Origin: Nocardia sp. SYP-A9097 | GTDB taxonomy: Bacteria; Actinomycetota; Actinomycetes; Mycobacteriales; Mycobacteriaceae | Assembly: GCF_009649815.1 (NCBI RefSeq) | Contig: NZ_WJIC01000001.1 | Coordinates: 310,001 to 374,000 of the forward strand | Reading direction: 5' to 3' | Length of the DNA: 64,000 nt | In this document: piece after piece, positions 12,401-24,844 of the stretch | How the letters are laid out: every line of letters starts with the position of its first letter | Position numbering within the stretch: the first letter of the stretch is position 1 | Translations under genes and position numbers: made by a program | The notes under the pieces: generated by a model | What the model was told of the DNA's origin: nothing | What the model saw: the letters and a program-made list of their open reading frames with translations, nothing else | The model's database searches: none

Positions 12401-15400
12401 AGGGCCGGGTGCGGGCTGATCTCCAGGAATATCCGATGGCCGAGTTCGTGCGCACGGCGCACCGCATCTGCGTAGCGCACCGGTTCGCGGACATTGCGGT
12501 ACCAGTAGCCGCCGTCCAGGTCCGCGGTGTCGAGTACGTCCCCGTACACCGTGGACAGGAATGGAATCGTCCCGGTGCGCGGTGCGATACCGGCCCAGGC
12601 AGTACGCAGTTCCGCGCGCACCGCGTCGATATGCGGTGAGTGCGAGGCGAATTCGATCGGAACGCGGCGCGCCCGCACACCCTCGGCGGCGTAGCGCGCG
12701 GACAACTCCTCGATGGCCGCGAGGTCGCCGGAGACGACCGTCGACACCGCACTGTTCACGCCCGCGACCACCAGTCGGCCCGAGTACTCCGAAAGCTGTT
12801 CGCGCACAGCGTCTTCGGACAGCGGAACGGACAGCATGGCTCCGGTGCCGGCGAGCGGGGCCAGCACCCGCCCGCGCGCCGCGACCACCCGGGCGGCATC
12901 GCGCAGCGACAGCGCGCCGGCCGTGTACGCGGCCGCGATCTCGCCGAACGAATGACCGATTACCGCGGCCGGTGTCACACCGACCGAACGCCACAGTTCG
13001 GTCAGCGCCACCAGTACGGCGAACATGACCGGCTGCACCACATCCACGCGATCCAGCGGCGGCGCACCGTCCGCGCCGCGCAGCACATCCAGGACGGACC
13101 ACTCCAGAAACTCGGCCAGCGCGTCCGCGCAGACCGTCAACTCCGTGGCGAATACCGGTGCGGTATCCAGCAATTCGACCGCCATACCGGCCCATTGCGC
13201 ACCGTGACCGGGGAATACGAAGACCGGTCCGCCGGTGCCGAGAGCGTGGCCGCGGATAACACCGGCCGCCTGCTCACCCGCCGCCAGTGCGCGCAGTCCG
13301 GCGAGCGATTCCGGCAGACCGGAACCGAGGATCACCGCGCGCTCGTCGAACCGCGTCCGGCCGGAGAGCAGGGACCAGCCGACATCGGCGATATCGAACT
13401 CGGGCACCGGCCGATCCAGCAACCGTCGCGCCTGATCGGTCAGTGCGGCGGCCGAACGCGCCGACAACACCCACGGCACCAGCGGCATCGCCTGTCGCAC
13501 AACCGGTTCCGCGATGGCGGCCGGGGCCTCCTGCAGGATCACATGCGCATTGGTGCCGCTGATCCCGAAACCGGAGATGCCCGCCCGGCGCGGACCGCCG
13601 GTACGCGGCCACTCGCGCGGCTCGGTCAGCAGTTCCACCGCCCCAGCCGACCAATCCACCTGCCGGCTCGGCGCGTCCACATGCAGGGTGGCGGGCATGA
13701 CGCCGCGCCGCATGGCCTCCACCAATTTCACGACGCCGGCCACACCCGCGGCCGCCTGCGTGTGCCCGATATTCGATTTGATCGAGCCCAGCCGCAGCGG
13801 TCGATCCGCCGGGCGATCGCGGCCGTAGGTGGCCAGCAGCGCCTGCGCCTCGATCGGATCACCGAGGGTGGTGCCGGTACCGTGCGCCTCCACCAGATCG
13901 ACCTCGGCGGCCGAGATTCCGGCAGACGCGAGCGCGGCCCGAATCACCCGCTGCTGTGCCGGGCCATTGGGCGCGGTCAGTCCATTGCTCGCACCGTCCT
14001 GATTCACCGCCGAACCGGCCAGCACCGCCAGCACCGGATGACCATTGCGGACGGCATCCGAAAGCCGCTCCAGCACAACGACACCCACTCCTTCGGCGAA
14101 GCCCGTCCCGTCGGCGGCATCGGCGAACGCCTTACACCTGCCGTCCGGCGACAGCCCGCGCTTGCGGGCGAAACCGGTGAATACCGCGGGCGATGACATC
14201 ACCGTCACCCCGCCGGCCAGAGCCAGCGTGCACTCTCCGGACCGCAGCGCCTGCGCCGCCAGGTGCATGGCCACCAGTGAAGAGGAGCAGGCGGTATCCA
14301 CCGTGACCGCCGGACCCTCCAGTCCGAGCGCATAGGCCACCCGTCCGGAGGCGATGCTGAAGGTGCTGCTCTCGCCGAGGTAGGCCTCTACCTCGTCCGG
14401 CACGCGGCCGGTCAGGCGGGCGGCGTAGTCGGCGTAGGTGACTCCGGCGTATACGCCGGTCGCGGTGCCGCGCAAGGACTTCGGATCGATTCCGGCCCGT
14501 TCGACGGCCTCCCAGGACACCTCGAGCAGCAGACGCTGCTGCGGGTCCATCGCGAGGGCCTCGCGGGGCGGTATCCGGAAGAATTCGGCATCGAAATCGG
14601 CCACGCCGTCCAGGAATCCACCCGCGCGGGCATAGGTGGTGCCGGGGGTGGCCGGGTCCGGATCGTAGAGCGCCTCCAGATCCCAGCCGCGGTCCGCCGG
14701 GAAGCCGGTCAGCACATCACGCCGCTGCTCGACAATCTCCCAGAGCTCGTCGGGTGTGGTCGCTCCACCCGGATAGCGCAGTCCGACACCGACGATCACC
14801 ACCGGATCGGCCGTATCCGCGGCGGCCACCGGCGGTTCGGTGACCGTGCCGGAATCCGGTTCCGCCACACCGACTTCCGAACGCAGGAACTCCGCCAGCT
14901 CGGCCGGGGTCGGGTAGTCGAACACGGCGGTCGCGGGCAGCCGGACGCCGATCGCCGCCTGCAGGCGATTACGGAATTCGACCGCGCCGAGCGAGTCGAA
15001 ACCCAACTCCTTGAAAGTACGATCGGCGGCGATCGACTCGGTGCCCGAATGCCCCAGCGCCGCAGCCGCATGCGTGCGAATGCGTGCCAGCAGCAGCTGC
15101 CGCTGTTCGCTCACGGTACGTCCGGCGAGCTCCGCCGCGATACCGGCCGCGCCGGCCCGCGGCTGCGCCTCGATCACCCTGCGGGTGGACCGCACCAGAC
15201 CACGCAGCAGCGGCGGCACCTCGCCGCCGCGAGCCAGTGCGGCCGGGTCCAGGCGGACCGGCAATACCAGCGCGTGGCCCGAATCCAGTGCGGCGTCGAA
15301 CAATTCGAGTCCGGCGCGGGTGGACAGGGCCGCCACGCCGCCGCGGCTCATCCGGCCGCGGTCGCGATCGTCCAGATGTCCGCTCATCCCGCCGGACTCC

Positions 15401-18400
15401 GCCCAGAAGCCGTAGGCCAGGGCCACTGCCGGCAGACCGTGCCGGCGGCGGTGCTGTGCGAGCGCGTCCAGGAAGGTATTGGCCGCCGCGTAATTCGACT
15501 GTCCCGGCCCGCCCAGCACCCCCGCCGCCGACGAAAGCAGCACGAACGCGGCCAGATCGGCGTCGGCGGTCAGTTCGTGCAGATGCCAGGCGGCATCGAC
15601 CTTGGGCCGCAGCACCGCCTCGATCCGCTCGGGGTGCTGCGCCTCGAAGAGCGCGTCGTCGAGTACGCCGGCGGCATGGATAACCGCGGTCAGCCGATGC
15701 CGCTCGGGCAGTTCCGCGATCAGCGCGCGCACCGCGTCCCGATCGGCGATATCGCAGGCCACCACGCGCACCCGCGCGCCGAGCTCACCGAGTTCGGCGA
15801 TCAGCTCGGCCGCACCCGGTGCGTCGAGGCCGCGGCGACCGGTGAGCAGCAGGTGCCGGGCACCGTATGCGGTGACCAGGTGCCGGGCCAGGCGGGAACC
15901 GATCATGCCGGTACCGCCGGTGATCAGGACCGTGCCGTCGGGGTCGAGGGCGGTGGGCACGGTGAGGACGTTCTTACCGATGTGCCGGGCCTGACTCAGG
16001 CCGCGCAGCGCCTCGGGTGCGCGGCGCACATCCCAGGCCGTGACGGGCAGCGGGGTGAGAACACCGGCCGCGAACAACTCCAGCAGCGCGGAGAGGATCT
16101 CCCGCAGCCGATCGGGACCCGCGTCCATCAGGACGAACGGGTGATAACCGACGCCGGGGAAGCGGGCGGCGACCTCCGCACGGTCGCGCACATCGGTCAG
16201 GCCCATCTCCACGAATCGGCCGCCGGGACCCAGCAGGTCGAACGAGGCGTCCACGAATTCGCCGGCCAGCGAATTCAACACCACGTCCACGCCCCGGCCA
16301 CCGGTCACCGAGCGGAAGTGCGGCCCGAACTCCACGGTGCGCGAGGTGCCGATGCGGTCGCCGTCGAAACCCATGGCGCGCAGCACACTCCACTTGGGCG
16401 GCGCGGCGGTGACGAAGACCTCCGCACCCAGATGGCGGGCCAGCTGCACCGCCGCCATACCGACACCACCGGTCGCGGCGTGCACGAGCAGCGACTCACC
16501 GGCGGACAACCCCGCGAGATCGACCAGCGCGTAATAGGCGGTGGCGAAGACGATCGGGGCCGACGCGGCCTGCATGAACGACCAGCCCGCCGGAATCGGC
16601 GCCACCATGCGCCGATCGGCGATCACCGTGCCGGCGATACCGGCGAACAACCCCAGCACCCGGTCACCCGGCGCGAGATCGGTGACATCCGGTGCGACCT
16701 CGACGATTACGCCCGCACCCTCACCACCCAGCGGGGCCGCCGCGTCCGGATACATATCGAGCGCGATGAGCACATCACGGAAATTCAGGCCCGCGGCCCG
16801 CACCGCGATGCGCACCTGCCCGGCGGCGAGTGCGGTCTCCGCCTCGGGGTCCTCGGTCAGCACGATATTGTCCCCGTGCAACGTGCCCGCGCCGAGCTTC
16901 ACCAGCCGCCACGGCACCGCGCGGGCGGGCGTGCGCTGCCCCAACAGCGCTGCGCCGCCGGCGATTCCGCCGCCGATCCGGCCGATGCGGGCGGCGTAGG
17001 CCACGCCCCGGCGCACCACCAGCTGAGGTTCCGCCGCGGCCACGGCCAGCGCCACCGCCTCTTCGGCGCCGGCGGGGTCGTCCACATCGACCAGCACGAG
17101 ACGGCCCGGATGCTCGGTCTGCGCCGAACGCAGCAGACCCCAGACCGGGGCGTGCAGCAGATCGGATCCGGCATCGAACGCATCGACGGTGACCGCGCCG
17201 CAGGTGAGCACCACCAGGGTGCGGTCCGGCGCGGCGGCGGCCAGCCAGTCCTGTACCCGGGCCAGGACGGCGACCGTCTCCGCCCGCACCATGGCGGCGA
17301 AATCCGTTGTCCCGGTGGGTGTGACGGCGTGCTCCGGGCGCGCGCTCACCGGCGCGATTCGGCGGGTGAGCAGCAGCACCGCCTGCGCGTCCGGGTCCGG
17401 TGCCGCGTCCGCGATATCCGTCCAGGGAAGCTCGGCGAGCGCCCCCGGCTGCCGTGGCACGGTAATCCATTCCAGGCCGTACAGGTCCTCGGGACCCGTG
17501 TCTCCGCCGGCGCCCAGCGCCCCGGCGGCGACCGCCCGCAGTGTCAGTGCCTCGATATCGGCGACCGGTCGTCCAGCCGAATCGGCAAGCGCCACACGCA
17601 GAGTCGTGCCATCGGTGCGGGTCAGGCGCACCCGCAATGCGGTGGCTCCGGCGGCGTGCAGCGTGAATCCGGACCACGAGAACGGCAGCAGTACTGCGCC
17701 GGGCGGGGTGGGGAGATCGGCCAGCAGCGCGGCGTGCAGCGCGGCATCGAGCAGCGCGGGATGCAGGCCGAAGCCCGTCACGTCCAGCCCCTCCGGCAGC
17801 GCCACCTCGGCGAAGACCTCATCCGCGCGCCGCCACGCGGCCCGCAGGCCGCGGAAGGCCGGGCCGTACTCGTATCCGCGCGCGGCGAGATCGGCGTAGC
17901 ACTCGGCCGGCTCGACGGCGGCCGCGCCGGCGGGTGGCCAGGCGGTGAGTTCGGTTCCGCCGGAGACGCTTTCGGTGGCCAGCACGCCTTGGGCATGGTG
18001 CACCCACGGGGTGTCCGCACCGGTCGCCCGGGAGAAGACGGCCACCGTGCGATCGCCCAGCGCATCCGGACCACCGACACTCACCTGGACGCGCAGGGTG
18101 GCGTTCGACGGCAATACCGCGGGCGCGTGCAGCACCAGTTCCCGCAGTGTGGTCGCGCCGACCTCGTCACCGGCGCGCACCGCCAATTCCGCCAGGGCCG
18201 CGCCGGGCAGCAGCACCGTTCCCGATACCGCGTGATCCGGCACCCAGGGCTGGGCATGCGCCGATACCGACCCGGTCAGCAGCACCCCGCCCGTATCCTG
18301 CGGTGCCACAACGGCACCCAGTATCGGATGCGCGACGACGGACAGGCCGAACCGCTCCGGATCTGCCCGCTCGGGCTCCAGCCAGAAGGACCGCGTATCC

Positions 18401-21400
18401 CACGCGTACGTCGGCAGCTCCACCCGGCCGGTGCCCGGAGCCAGCCGCTGCCAGTCCAATTCCCTGCCGGCGACATACAATTCGGCCAGCGCGCGGTCCA
18501 GGCAGTGCGGTCCGTCCGCATCCCGGCGCAGCGATCCGACCGCTACCACCTCGCGCGCGGCATCCTCGGCAACGGCCTCGACGGCCGCCAGCATCGACGG
18601 ATGCGCACTCGGTTCGACGAAATACCGGTACCCGTCGTCCAGCATCCGCCCGACGGTGTCGGCGAATCGAACCGGTTCGCGCACATTGTCGTACCAGTAC
18701 TCGGCGGGCAGCGACCGCTCCACCCGCTCACCGAGCACGGTCGAGTACCACTCCACCGTGGCCGGCCGCGTCTCCAGTCCGGCCAGCGCCGCCAGCAGTG
18801 GCTCCCGCACCGGTGTCATGAACTCGGAGTGGCTGGCACGATCGACCTCGAGCCGCCGCACGAACACCTGCTCCGCTTCCAATGCCGTGACCAGCGCCTC
18901 GACCGCGGCCACGGCACCACTCACCACCGTGGCGCGCGCGGAGTTGATCGCGGCGACGGAGACCGATCCGGCAAGTCCGGCAAGGCGATCCGCCAGTTGC
19001 CCGGCGGGCAGGCCGATCATCGCCATCGCACCGGGCTCGGCGACCTCGGCCATGATCCGGCTCCGCTGCGCCACCACGGCCGCCGCATCGCGCAGACTCA
19101 ACGCCCCGGCCACATAGGCGGCGGCGATCTCGCCCTGACTGTGGCCCACCACGGCATCGGGCTCGACGCCCGCCGCCCGCCACGTCGCGGCCAGCGACAC
19201 CATCACCGAGAACAGCAGTGGCTGAATGTATTCCGGCCGTGTCAGCGGGACATCCAGGTCACCGCGGAGCAGGGCCAGCACCGACCAGCCCGTCTGCGCC
19301 CGCAGTACCGCGTCACAGCGTTCGAATTCGGTACGGAACGGTTCGGAGCTCGCGAACAGATCCCGCGCCATACCGGCCCATTGCGCACCCTGCCCCGGGA
19401 AGACGAAGGCGATCTTGCCGGAGGTGAGCACATCCGCCGCTCCGGCCACCACCCCGTCGACCGTCCGCCGCGCCGCCAAGGCGGTCAGCCCGTCGAGCAG
19501 TTCGGTCCGATCCCGGGCGATGACCGCGGCGCGACGCTCGAAGTGCGTGCGGTGCAAGGCGATCGAGTGCGCCAGCCGTCGCGGAGTCAGCTCCGGATCG
19601 GACTCGGCCAGCACCCGCAGCCGCTCCGCCTGCCCCGCCAGCGCCGCCGCACTGCGCGCGGACACCGGGACCAGTACGGCCACGCCCGTATCATCGACGG
19701 GCACACGGGGTACCGCCGCGACGGCCGGTGCTTCCTCGAGAATCACATGAACATTGGTGCCGCTGATACCGAAGGCGCTCACCCCGGCTCGCCGCGGCCG
19801 CGCACCGCGGGTCCACGCCGCCGGGCGGTGCTGCACACGCAGCCCGCTGCGCTCCCAATCCAGTTGTGCGGTAGGTGTTTCCGCGTGCAGAGTCGCGGGC
19901 AGCGTCTCATGCGCCAGCGCCAGCACCAGCTTGATCACACCGCTGACACCGGCGGCGGCCTGGGTATGCCCGATATTGGACTTGAGCGAACCGACGCCGA
20001 CCGGCCGCTCACTCGCCCGGTCCGCGCCGAAAACCCTTGCCAGCGCGCGTGCTTCGATCGGATCGCCGAGCCGGGTACCCGTGCCGTGGGCCTCGACATA
20101 GTCGATATCGGCGGGCGTCAGCCCCGCCGCCGCGACCGCCGCCCGCACCACCCGTTCCTGGGCGATACCGTTCGGCGCACTGAGCCCCTGACTGCGGCCG
20201 TCCTGATTCATGGCCGACCCGCGCACCACCGCCAGCACCCGGTCACCGTCGCGCACCGCATCGCCGAGCCGCTTGACCATGATCAGCCCGGCGCCCTCGG
20301 ACCACACCGCCCCATCCGCGTCCGCCCCGAACGCCGCGGTGCGGCCGGTCGGGGAAAGCACACTCAGCCTGCTGAATTCGACGTGCGCACCGGGCGACAC
20401 CAGCAGGGTCGCCCCACCCACCAGCGCGGCATCGCACTCCCCGGCGCGCAGCGAGCGCACCGCCAGATGCAGGGCCGTCAGCGACGACGAGCAGGCGGTG
20501 TCGACGGTGAGCGCGGGACCGTGCAAACCCAGCGTGTAGGCGATGCGACCGGAGGCCACGCTCAGCGCCGTGCCCGTGCCGACGTGACCGTTCATCTGGT
20601 CCAGGCCCGCACCCGCGAGATAGCCGCTGCCATAGAGACCCAGGAAGACACCGGTCGCACTGCCCTCGAGCGATCGCGGATCACGTCCGGACCGCTCGAT
20701 CACCTCCCAGCTCAATTGCAGCAGCAGCCGCTGCTGCGGATCCATGGCGGCGGCCTCGCGCGGGCCGATTCCGAAGAAGGCGGCGTCGAAACGATCTATG
20801 CCATCGAGGAATCCGCCGCGCAGCGTGTACGCCTTGCCGACCGCCTCCGGATCGGGATCGAGCAGACCCGCGGTGGGCCAGCGCCCCGCCGGGACCTCGT
20901 CGACCACATCACGGCCGGCGGTGAGCAACTCCCAGAGCGCCTCCGGATCGTCCGCGCCGGGCAGTCGGCAGGCCAGCGCGACAATCGCGATCGGCTCGTC
21001 GGAGGTATCCCGCGCCCGCGCCACCGTGGGCGTGCTCCCGGAGCCCAGAGCCGCCGAGATGGCCGCGATGGTCGGATGTTCGAACATCAGACCGGGGTCG
21101 ACCGCACGGCCCAGGAAATCCGACAGCTCGGTCACCATTTCGACCAGACCCCGTGAGCCCAAGCCGAATTCCGAGAGCGGGCGCCGAGTATCGATACGCG
21201 CGGCATCCACACCCGTTCTGGTCACCACCGCATCGATCAGCCACGCACCGATCTCGGCGACCCCGCGGCCGGAACCATCCGGCACGGACTTCGTTGTGCT
21301 CCCGTGTGATTCGTCCGGGCCGGGATCGGCCGGCGACTTCGCCGGTACCCGTTCGACCACGGCAAGCTCATCGGCGAGGAAAGCGGTGCGGCACGCCTGC

Positions 21401-23040
21401 CGTTGAATCTTGCCGCTACTGGTCTTGAAGATCGTGCGCGGTCCGATGAAGACGATCGCGTGCAGCGGCAGCCCGTGCTCGGTGCCGACGGCCGCGCGGA
21501 TCGCCATTTCGGCCGCCTCCAGCTCGGGCGCGGCGGTCGACTTCACCTCGGCGACGACCACCGGTTGTTCCCCGGTACCCGCGTCGACGGAGAAGGCCGC
21601 GACGCAGCCCGCCCGCACCGTGGCATGCGCCGACTCGACGGTCGCCTCCAGATCCTGCGGATAGTGATTGCGGCCGTCGATGATCAGTACGTCCTTGGCC
21701 CGCCCGGTGACGAAAAGTTCACCGCCCCGGAGGAATCCGAGATCCCCCGTCCGCAGAAAGGGGCCCGTGCCGTCGGCGAGCCTGGCCTCGAACACCTCAC
21801 GGGTGCGCTCGGGGTGACCGAGGTATCCGCGCGCCACACTCGCGCCCGCGGTCCAGATCTCGCCGACCTCCCCGTCCGCGCACCGGACCCGAGTCTCCGG
21901 ATCGGCGATCACCAGCGTGATCCCCTCGGGCGCGCGCCCGGAACCGACCCACTCCGCCGCCGCGTCCGGACCCGCCCCGCGGTCGATCGTCGGGGCGCGG
22001 TCGACACCGCCGGCGCCGGAGGCGATCAAGGTGCCCTCGGCCAGTCCGTACACCGGTAGCAACGCCTCGTTCCGGAACCCCGCCGCCGCGAAGCCTGCCG
22101 CGAAACGGCGGAGCGTACCGGCGCGCACCGGCTCGGCGCCATTGAAGGCGACCCGCCATCGACTCAGGTCCAAACGCTCGAGCAGGTCCGGGGTGACCCG
22201 GCGCAGGGCCAGTTCGTAGCCGAAATTCGGTGCGCCACTGGTGTGTGCGCCGAAGGCCGAGATGGCGGTCAGCCAGCGTTCGGGCCGCTGCAGAAAATGC
22301 TGCGGCGACATGAGTGTCGTGGTCGTGCCCTGATACAGATTCTGCAGCACCGGGCCGATCAGCCCCATGTCATGGAAGACCGGCAACCAGCTGACGAACA
22401 GGTCGCCGGGCCAGTCCGCGACGAGATCCGGTGTGTGCGCGAAGGCTTCGGCAATCGCCTGCTCGTTGTGCAGCAGGTTGCCGTGACTGACCACAACGCC
22501 CCGCGGCGCCGAGGTGGATCCCGAGGTGTACTGCAGAAACGCGATGGAATCCGGCCCGAGCACGGGGGGCTTGTACCCGGCGGCCAGCTCGTCGCCGATC
22601 TCCTCGGTGGCCACCCAGGTCAGCGTGGCCAGCTCCGGCAGCTCCGCGACCACCGCGGCGAGCGCGTCGACCACCGGCCGGGTGGTGAGCACGAGCTGGA
22701 TCTCGGCGTCGGCCATGATCTGCCGCAACCGGCGCAGCGAGCGACTCAGCTCATGCAGCTGCGGCAGCGGCGCGGGCACCGCGACCACGGACCCGATCGC
22801 ACAGCCGAGGAATCCGGACAGGAACTCCAGGCTCGGCGGATACAGCAGCAGCGCACGCTGATTCGTGAAACCGCCCGCACTCAGCCAGGCCGCGATGGCC
22901 TGCGCCCGGCGCTCGAGCCCCGCGTAGGTGATGGTGCTGATCTCGCCGTCGACGTCGCCGGTTTCCAGATAGCGGTAGGCGATGCGATCCGGCTGCAGCG
23001 AACTCCGCAGAGCCAGCACGTCAGCGAACGAACGGTACAT
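9469..23040 (-). CDS. FAAL-ACP plus two methylmalonyl PKS modules
   Basis: About 4523 residues. A fatty acyl-AMP ligase (1-575; YTSGST, YGLAEGT) and a carrier (GLGSR near 627) load the starter fatty acid. Module 1 has KS (from 683), AT (GHSQGE near 1300, RASH), DH ([10 protein letters not shown] near 1605), ER (about 2038-2357), KR (from 2370, LDD) and ACP (GFDSLG near 2680), so it is fully reducing. Module 2 has KS (from 2745), AT (GHSFGE, FASH), DH ([10 protein letters not shown] near 3675), KR (near 4095) and ACP (GFDSLM near 4397), but no ER. Both ATs look methylmalonyl-specific. An acidic C-terminal tail should dock to the next PKS. The ATG sits behind GAGGGTGAG; a GTG two codons upstream is an alternative. 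This resembles mycobacterial FAAL/PKS systems for methyl-branched lipids, but with ligase and PKS fused. Colinear (non-iterative) use is assumed. Confidence 0.93.
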   Translation of the reverse strand: MYRSFADVLALRSSLQPDRIAYRYLETGDVDGEISTITYAGLERRAQAIAAWLSAGGFTNQRALLLYPPSLEFLSGFLGCAIGSVVAVPAPLPQLHELSRSLRRLRQIMADAEIQLVLTTRPVVDALAAVVAELPELATLTWVATEEIGDELAAGYKPPVLGPDSIAFLQYTSGSTSAPRGVVVSHGNLLHNEQAIAEAFAHTPDLVADWPGDLFVSWLPVFHDMGLIGPVLQNLYQGTTTTLMSPQHFLQRPERWLTAISAFGAHTSGAPNFGYELALRRVTPDLLERLDLSRWRVAFNGAEPVRAGTLRRFAAGFAAAGFRNEALLPVYGLAEGTLIASGAGGVDRAPTIDRGAGPDAAAEWVGSGRAPEGITLVIADPETRVRCADGEVGEIWTAGASVARGYLGHPERTREVFEARLADGTGPFLRTGDLGFLRGGELFVTGRAKDVLIIDGRNHYPQDLEATVESAHATVRAGCVAAFSVDAGTGEQPVVVAEVKSTAAPELEAAEMAIRAAVGTEHGLPLHAIVFIGPRTIFKTSSGKIQRQACRTAFLADELAVVERVPAKSPADPGPDESHGSTTKSVPDGSGRGVAEIGAWLIDAVVTRTGVDAARIDTRRPLSEFGLGSRGLVEMVTELSDFLGRAVDPGLMFEHPTIAAISAALGSGSTPTVARARDTSDEPIAIVALACRLPGADDPEALWELLTAGRDVVDEVPAGRWPTAGLLDPDPEAVGKAYTLRGGFLDGIDRFDAAFFGIGPREAAAMDPQQRLLLQLSWEVIERSGRDPRSLEGSATGVFLGLYGSGYLAGAGLDQMNGHVGTGTALSVASGRIAYTLGLHGPALTVDTACSSSLTALHLAVRSLRAGECDAALVGGATLLVSPGAHVEFSRLSVLSPTGRTAAFGADADGAVWSEGAGLIMVKRLGDAVRDGDRVLAVVRGSAMNQDGRSQGLSAPNGIAQERVVRAAVAAAGLTPADIDYVEAHGTGTRLGDPIEARALARVFGADRASERPVGVGSLKSNIGHTQAAAGVSGVIKLVLALAHETLPATLHAETPTAQLDWERSGLRVQHRPAAWTRGARPRRAGVSAFGISGTNVHVILEEAPAVAAVPRVPVDDTGVAVLVPVSARSAAALAGQAERLRVLAESDPELTPRRLAHSIALHRTHFERRAAVIARDRTELLDGLTALAARRTVDGVVAGAADVLTSGKIAFVFPGQGAQWAGMARDLFASSEPFRTEFERCDAVLRAQTGWSVLALLRGDLDVPLTRPEYIQPLLFSVMVSLAATWRAAGVEPDAVVGHSQGEIAAAYVAGALSLRDAAAVVAQRSRIMAEVAEPGAMAMIGLPAGQLADRLAGLAGSVSVAAINSARATVVSGAVAAVEALVTALEAEQVFVRRLEVDRASHSEFMTPVREPLLAALAGLETRPATVEWYSTVLGERVERSLPAEYWYDNVREPVRFADTVGRMLDDGYRYFVEPSAHPSMLAAVEAVAEDAAREVVAVGSLRRDADGPHCLDRALAELYVAGRELDWQRLAPGTGRVELPTYAWDTRSFWLEPERADPERFGLSVVAHPILGAVVAPQDTGGVLLTGSVSAHAQPWVPDHAVSGTVLLPGAALAELAVRAGDEVGATTLRELVLHAPAVLPSNATLRVQVSVGGPDALGDRTVAVFSRATGADTPWVHHAQGVLATESVSGGTELTAWPPAGAAAVEPAECYADLAARGYEYGPAFRGLRAAWRRADEVFAEVALPEGLDVTGFGLHPALLDAALHAALLADLPTPPGAVLLPFSWSGFTLHAAGATALRVRLTRTDGTTLRVALADSAGRPVADIEALTLRAVAAGALGAGGDTGPEDLYGLEWITVPRQPGALAELPWTDIADAAPDPDAQAVLLLTRRIAPVSARPEHAVTPTGTTDFAAMVRAETVAVLARVQDWLAAAAPDRTLVVLTCGAVTVDAFDAGSDLLHAPVWGLLRSAQTEHPGRLVLVDVDDPAGAEEAVALAVAAAEPQLVVRRGVAYAARIGRIGGGIAGGAALLGQRTPARAVPWRLVKLGAGTLHGDNIVLTEDPEAETALAAGQVRIAVRAAGLNFRDVLIALDMYPDAAAPLGGEGAGVIVEVAPDVTDLAPGDRVLGLFAGIAGTVIADRRMVAPIPAGWSFMQAASAPIVFATAYYALVDLAGLSAGESLLVHAATGGVGMAAVQLARHLGAEVFVTAAPPKWSVLRAMGFDGDRIGTSRTVEFGPHFRSVTGGRGVDVVLNSLAGEFVDASFDLLGPGGRFVEMGLTDVRDRAEVAARFPGVGYHPFVLMDAGPDRLREILSALLELFAAGVLTPLPVTAWDVRRAPEALRGLSQARHIGKNVLTVPTALDPDGTVLITGGTGMIGSRLARHLVTAYGARHLLLTGRRGLDAPGAAELIAELGELGARVRVVACDIADRDAVRALIAELPERHRLTAVIHAAGVLDDALFEAQHPERIEAVLRPKVDAAWHLHELTADADLAAFVLLSSAAGVLGGPGQSNYAAANTFLDALAQHRRRHGLPAVALAYGFWAESGGMSGHLDDRDRGRMSRGGVAALSTRAGLELFDAALDSGHALVLPVRLDPAALARGGEVPPLLRGLVRSTRRVIEAQPRAGAAGIAAELAGRTVSEQRQLLLARIRTHAAAALGHSGTESIAADRTFKELGFDSLGAVEFRNRLQAAIGVRLPATAVFDYPTPAELAEFLRSEVGVAEPDSGTVTEPPVAAADTADPVVIVGVGLRYPGGATTPDELWEIVEQRRDVLTGFPADRGWDLEALYDPDPATPGTTYARAGGFLDGVADFDAEFFRIPPREALAMDPQQRLLLEVSWEAVERAGIDPKSLRGTATGVYAGVTYADYAARLTGRVPDEVEAYLGESSTFSIASGRVAYALGLEGPAVTVDTACSSSLVAMHLAAQALRSGECTLALAGGVTVMSSPAVFTGFARKRGLSPDGRCKAFADAADGTGFAEGVGVVVLERLSDAVRNGHPVLAVLAGSAVNQDGASNGLTAPNGPAQQRVIRAALASAGISAAEVDLVEAHGTGTTLGDPIEAQALLATYGRDRPADRPLRLGSIKSNIGHTQAAAGVAGVVKLVEAMRRGVMPATLHVDAPSRQVDWSAGAVELLTEPREWPRTGGPRRAGISGFGISGTNAHVILQEAPAAIAEPVVRQAMPLVPWVLSARSAAALTDQARRLLDRPVPEFDIADVGWSLLSGRTRFDERAVILGSGLPESLAGLRALAAGEQAAGVIRGHALGTGGPVFVFPGHGAQWAGMAVELLDTAPVFATELTVCADALAEFLEWSVLDVLRGADGAPPLDRVDVVQPVMFAVLVALTELWRSVGVTPAAVIGHSFGEIAAAYTAGALSLRDAARVVAARGRVLAPLAGTGAMLSVPLSEDAVREQLSEYSGRLVVAGVNSAVSTVVSGDLAAIEELSARYAAEGVRARRVPIEFASHSPHIDAVRAELRTAWAGIAPRTGTIPFLSTVYGDVLDTADLDGGYWYRNVREPVRYADAVRRAHELGHRIFLEISPHPALVPVTAATLDEIGAGPDVFAGGTLRRGAGGRARFLESAAEAYVAGTEVRWAALFDGSGARRVDLPTYAFQRERYWLDPAAATGDVARLGQREARHPLLGAVVPQPDSDGVTLTGRLSLRAQPWLAGHAVAGSVLLPGTGFVELALRAGDEAGAPVLRELLLREPLVLAERAGRQVQAVVGAAEADGDRTVAIYSRADDDAAAPWIQHAQGLLSASAPVLTPDSGVWPPAGAERLETGDVYERLAARGYEYGAEFRGLRSAWRRGEEFFAEVALPSSAHREAELFGLHPALLDAALHVMAFEQQADRLLLPMAWTGVTLTGAGARALRVRITRTGPDTVRLFATDPGGWPVLAVESVLTREVTPEQLASADAYRDLFQLSWIPMALPESAPRPASSEWRLLADTVPELVVYDGLPGNSVAAVHTATGELLEVLRRFVTESRFARSRLLIVTNGAMARDGEDVRDMAGAAMWGLARSAQSEHPDRIVLVDTDDTVDLAAVLAAGEPQLVVRGGVAYAARLRRMPRETAPAAGGTGTPGPLADSDGPVLVTGASGALGTLVARHLVTAHGVRRLLLVSRRGPDAPGMAALRAELTGYGADVTVAACDVADREQLRALLSGVRLSGVVHTAGVVDDGTIGSLTPDRLAAVLRPKADAALHLHELTADMELSFFVLYSSVAGILGAPGQANYAAANGLLDALAAHRRARHLPAHSLAWGMWDTGLADAVGAADRARLRRSGLRPIPAEAGMALFDTAIGLDSPVPIPVRLDLDALRSLPELPPLFDGLVRPQPRRAAVRAEDAAAASGFTAGLAGLPELEAVQVTLELVRGHAAAALGHATASAIKPERSFQSYGFDSLMAVEFRNALRAATGLPLPITAVFDYPNPLELARHLVGELRPEPAAPVAEDERIREVLRTIPLDRLRRSGLLDALLAFTEDGGELALDDAPGEVGAEFEDLDVDALVEMALGGESASFPDEFDL

Positions 23041-23509
23041 GAGCACTCACCCTCGTCGTGCGCCGTCCTGCGACATTGCAAGCGACACAAGGTCTTACAG
23101 CGATAATTCACGCCACTACGCGAACGCGGACAACGCCGCCGAGGGTGCGCTCGACCTGACCGAGCGCAAGCGGAATGCGGCGATCGGCTATCGATCGCCC
23201 GGGATCCCCACCCCCAGTTGATAATTCGCGAAAGCATGGCCGAGAGGCCGGCCCCGCGAACAGCACTGCCCTGTCCTGAATGGACAAAACCCAGTCAAGC
23301 AGTCGTCCAGTTCACCGTCAAACGGAATAGCCGATCCCGTCCACCCGCACATGATGACCGAAAGTTTGCGTACCCCAAAGCTTTTCGATGCCCGCGACAT
23401 ACCCGGCAGGTGGGAGGCTTCGACAGCGGTAGCCCCGGATGCACGCCCGGCCCCCCAGCCGCCACCACACCGGTCGGCACGTAGCCCGCATCACAATGCG
23501 CCGCGACGC
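23041..23509. other. 469-base intergenic region before the FAAL-PKS gene
   Basis: I find no convincing gene here. It is less GC-rich than the flanking genes close to the PKS start and probably carries the PKS promoter on the minus strand. Two direct copies of GATAATTC lie at 23102-23109 and 23220-23227. They could be regulator half-sites, but two 8-mers are weak evidence. No clear terminator follows the upstream acyltransferase gene, so read-through into the PKS gene is possible. Confidence 0.4.
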
Positions 23510-24844
23510 CTAACGGCTCGCGGCGCTGTTCGCGAGCAAAGCCGCGACGGTCCGCCCGGCGATGCGCTCGACCCGCTCGGCCGAGAGCAGCCCGCCGACA
23601 TACATGAAGTTCAAACACATCGCGCCACCGTGCGTTGTCACCGACACCGCCAGCCGGCCCGTACACGACAACCCGCCGGAGAACTCCGCCTCGGACAACG
23701 TCCAGGTCCCCACCCGCTCGGGCAGATCGACTCGGCCGATATTGGTGACAAAGGTATTGATCGGTCCGTTCCGGTCGACGAGTTCGATCATGCGCGCGGC
23801 CCGGCCGCGCCCGCGCGGAGTCAGCATGCGGGTGGCCGCGAACATGGTCAGATGGGTCCGGCGGTCCAGCCGGGCGCGCAACCGGACGGCCGCATCCCCC
23901 GCGATCGTCCAGAAGTCCACGCCCGGACCGCACTTCACCGCGATCGGCAAGGTCGCCGCATAGAACCCGAGCGCGTCCGGATCCACCCGGGGCACCAGCT
24001 GTTCACGAATATCGACGGCGGAACCGATGGTCAGGCAGGCGCCCGCGGCGGCGTCGAGATCCGCACCCAGGGCGACGGCCAGGGCCGCGAGCAACACGCC
24101 CTGTACGGTCACACTCCGCTCGCGGCACGCCGCGGTGAGCAGATCGACCTGATCGCGGCTCAATTGCCTTCGTACGAACCGAGTTCGGCGTTCACGAAGT
24201 GGCACCTGGGCATCGATCCGAAGACGCAGCGGCCGTTGGATCGCGGTCGTGACCATATCGGTCACGGTCACCGCCGCCGCCCGAACCGGATTCCGGGACC
24301 CGCGCGGAAGCAGATCATCGGTGGCGGGCAGCGGAACCCGCGATGCCACAACCGGTTCCGTGCCCTCCGACTCGAACCGCCAGGCCGCCTCGATGATGTA
24401 CCGCAGCACCGACATCAGGCCCCTGCCGTCGGAGATGACATGCGCCGCGGTCAACAACAGCACATGCGATTCGTCCGCCGTGCCCGCGCCGCGCACCACG
24501 TCGACCAGTCGCGCCAGCGGCGCCCGGCCCGGATCGAGCGGCCACACCTGCTCCTGCTCGGTTACCCGGTGTGCGGCAGCGGTATCCGACGAATCCACGG
24601 GCACCGTGCGGATCGGCAGCTCCGGATCGAACCACGGATCACCGCCATCCGGCCGCGCCTCGATCCGCACCCGGAGCAATGGGTAGGCCGCCACCGCGGC
24701 CCGCGCCGCCGCCGCCAAGCTTGCCGGGCTCAGCGCTCCCTCGATACGCACCGCTGCGGTGACGTGCAGCGGCGACAACTCGTGCATGAAGGTCCAGATC
24801 CGCTCGATGGGACTCAGCGGCCGATGCGATTCGACCGAGTTCAT
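23510..24844 (-). CDS. Condensation-fold (PapA-like) acyltransferase
   Basis: A 444-residue protein with the two-lobed condensation-domain fold. The catalytic HxxxDG motif is visible as HVISDG in the N-terminal half, and the start (PLSPIERIWTFM) is typical of PapA/WES-type acyltransferases. Members such as PapA5 move a PKS-bound branched acyl chain onto an alcohol without a carrier domain of their own. The ATG overlaps the stop of the glycosyltransferase gene by four bases, so the two are translated together; the FAAL-PKS gene follows. By context it should acylate the sugar or the lipid core of the product. Substrate and order of steps are inferred. Confidence 0.75.
   Translation of the reverse strand: MNSVESHRPLSPIERIWTFMHELSPLHVTAAVRIEGALSPASLAAAARAAVAAYPLLRVRIEARPDGGDPWFDPELPIRTVPVDSSDTAAAHRVTEQEQVWPLDPGRAPLARLVDVVRGAGTADESHVLLLTAAHVISDGRGLMSVLRYIIEAAWRFESEGTEPVVASRVPLPATDDLLPRGSRNPVRAAAVTVTDMVTTAIQRPLRLRIDAQVPLRERRTRFVRRQLSRDQVDLLTAACRERSVTVQGVLLAALAVALGADLDAAAGACLTIGSAVDIREQLVPRVDPDALGFYAATLPIAVKCGPGVDFWTIAGDAAVRLRARLDRRTHLTMFAATRMLTPRGRGRAARMIELVDRNGPINTFVTNIGRVDLPERVGTWTLSEAEFSGGLSCTGRLAVSVTTHGGAMCLNFMYVGGLLSAERVERIAGRTVAALLANSAASR

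Noticed and set aside
15049..21156. Very long open frame on the plus strand (over 2000 codons)
   Set aside because: It lies entirely opposite the FAAL-PKS gene, is Arg/Gly/His/Gln-rich with no domain pattern, and is the usual by-product of GC-rich codon bias.
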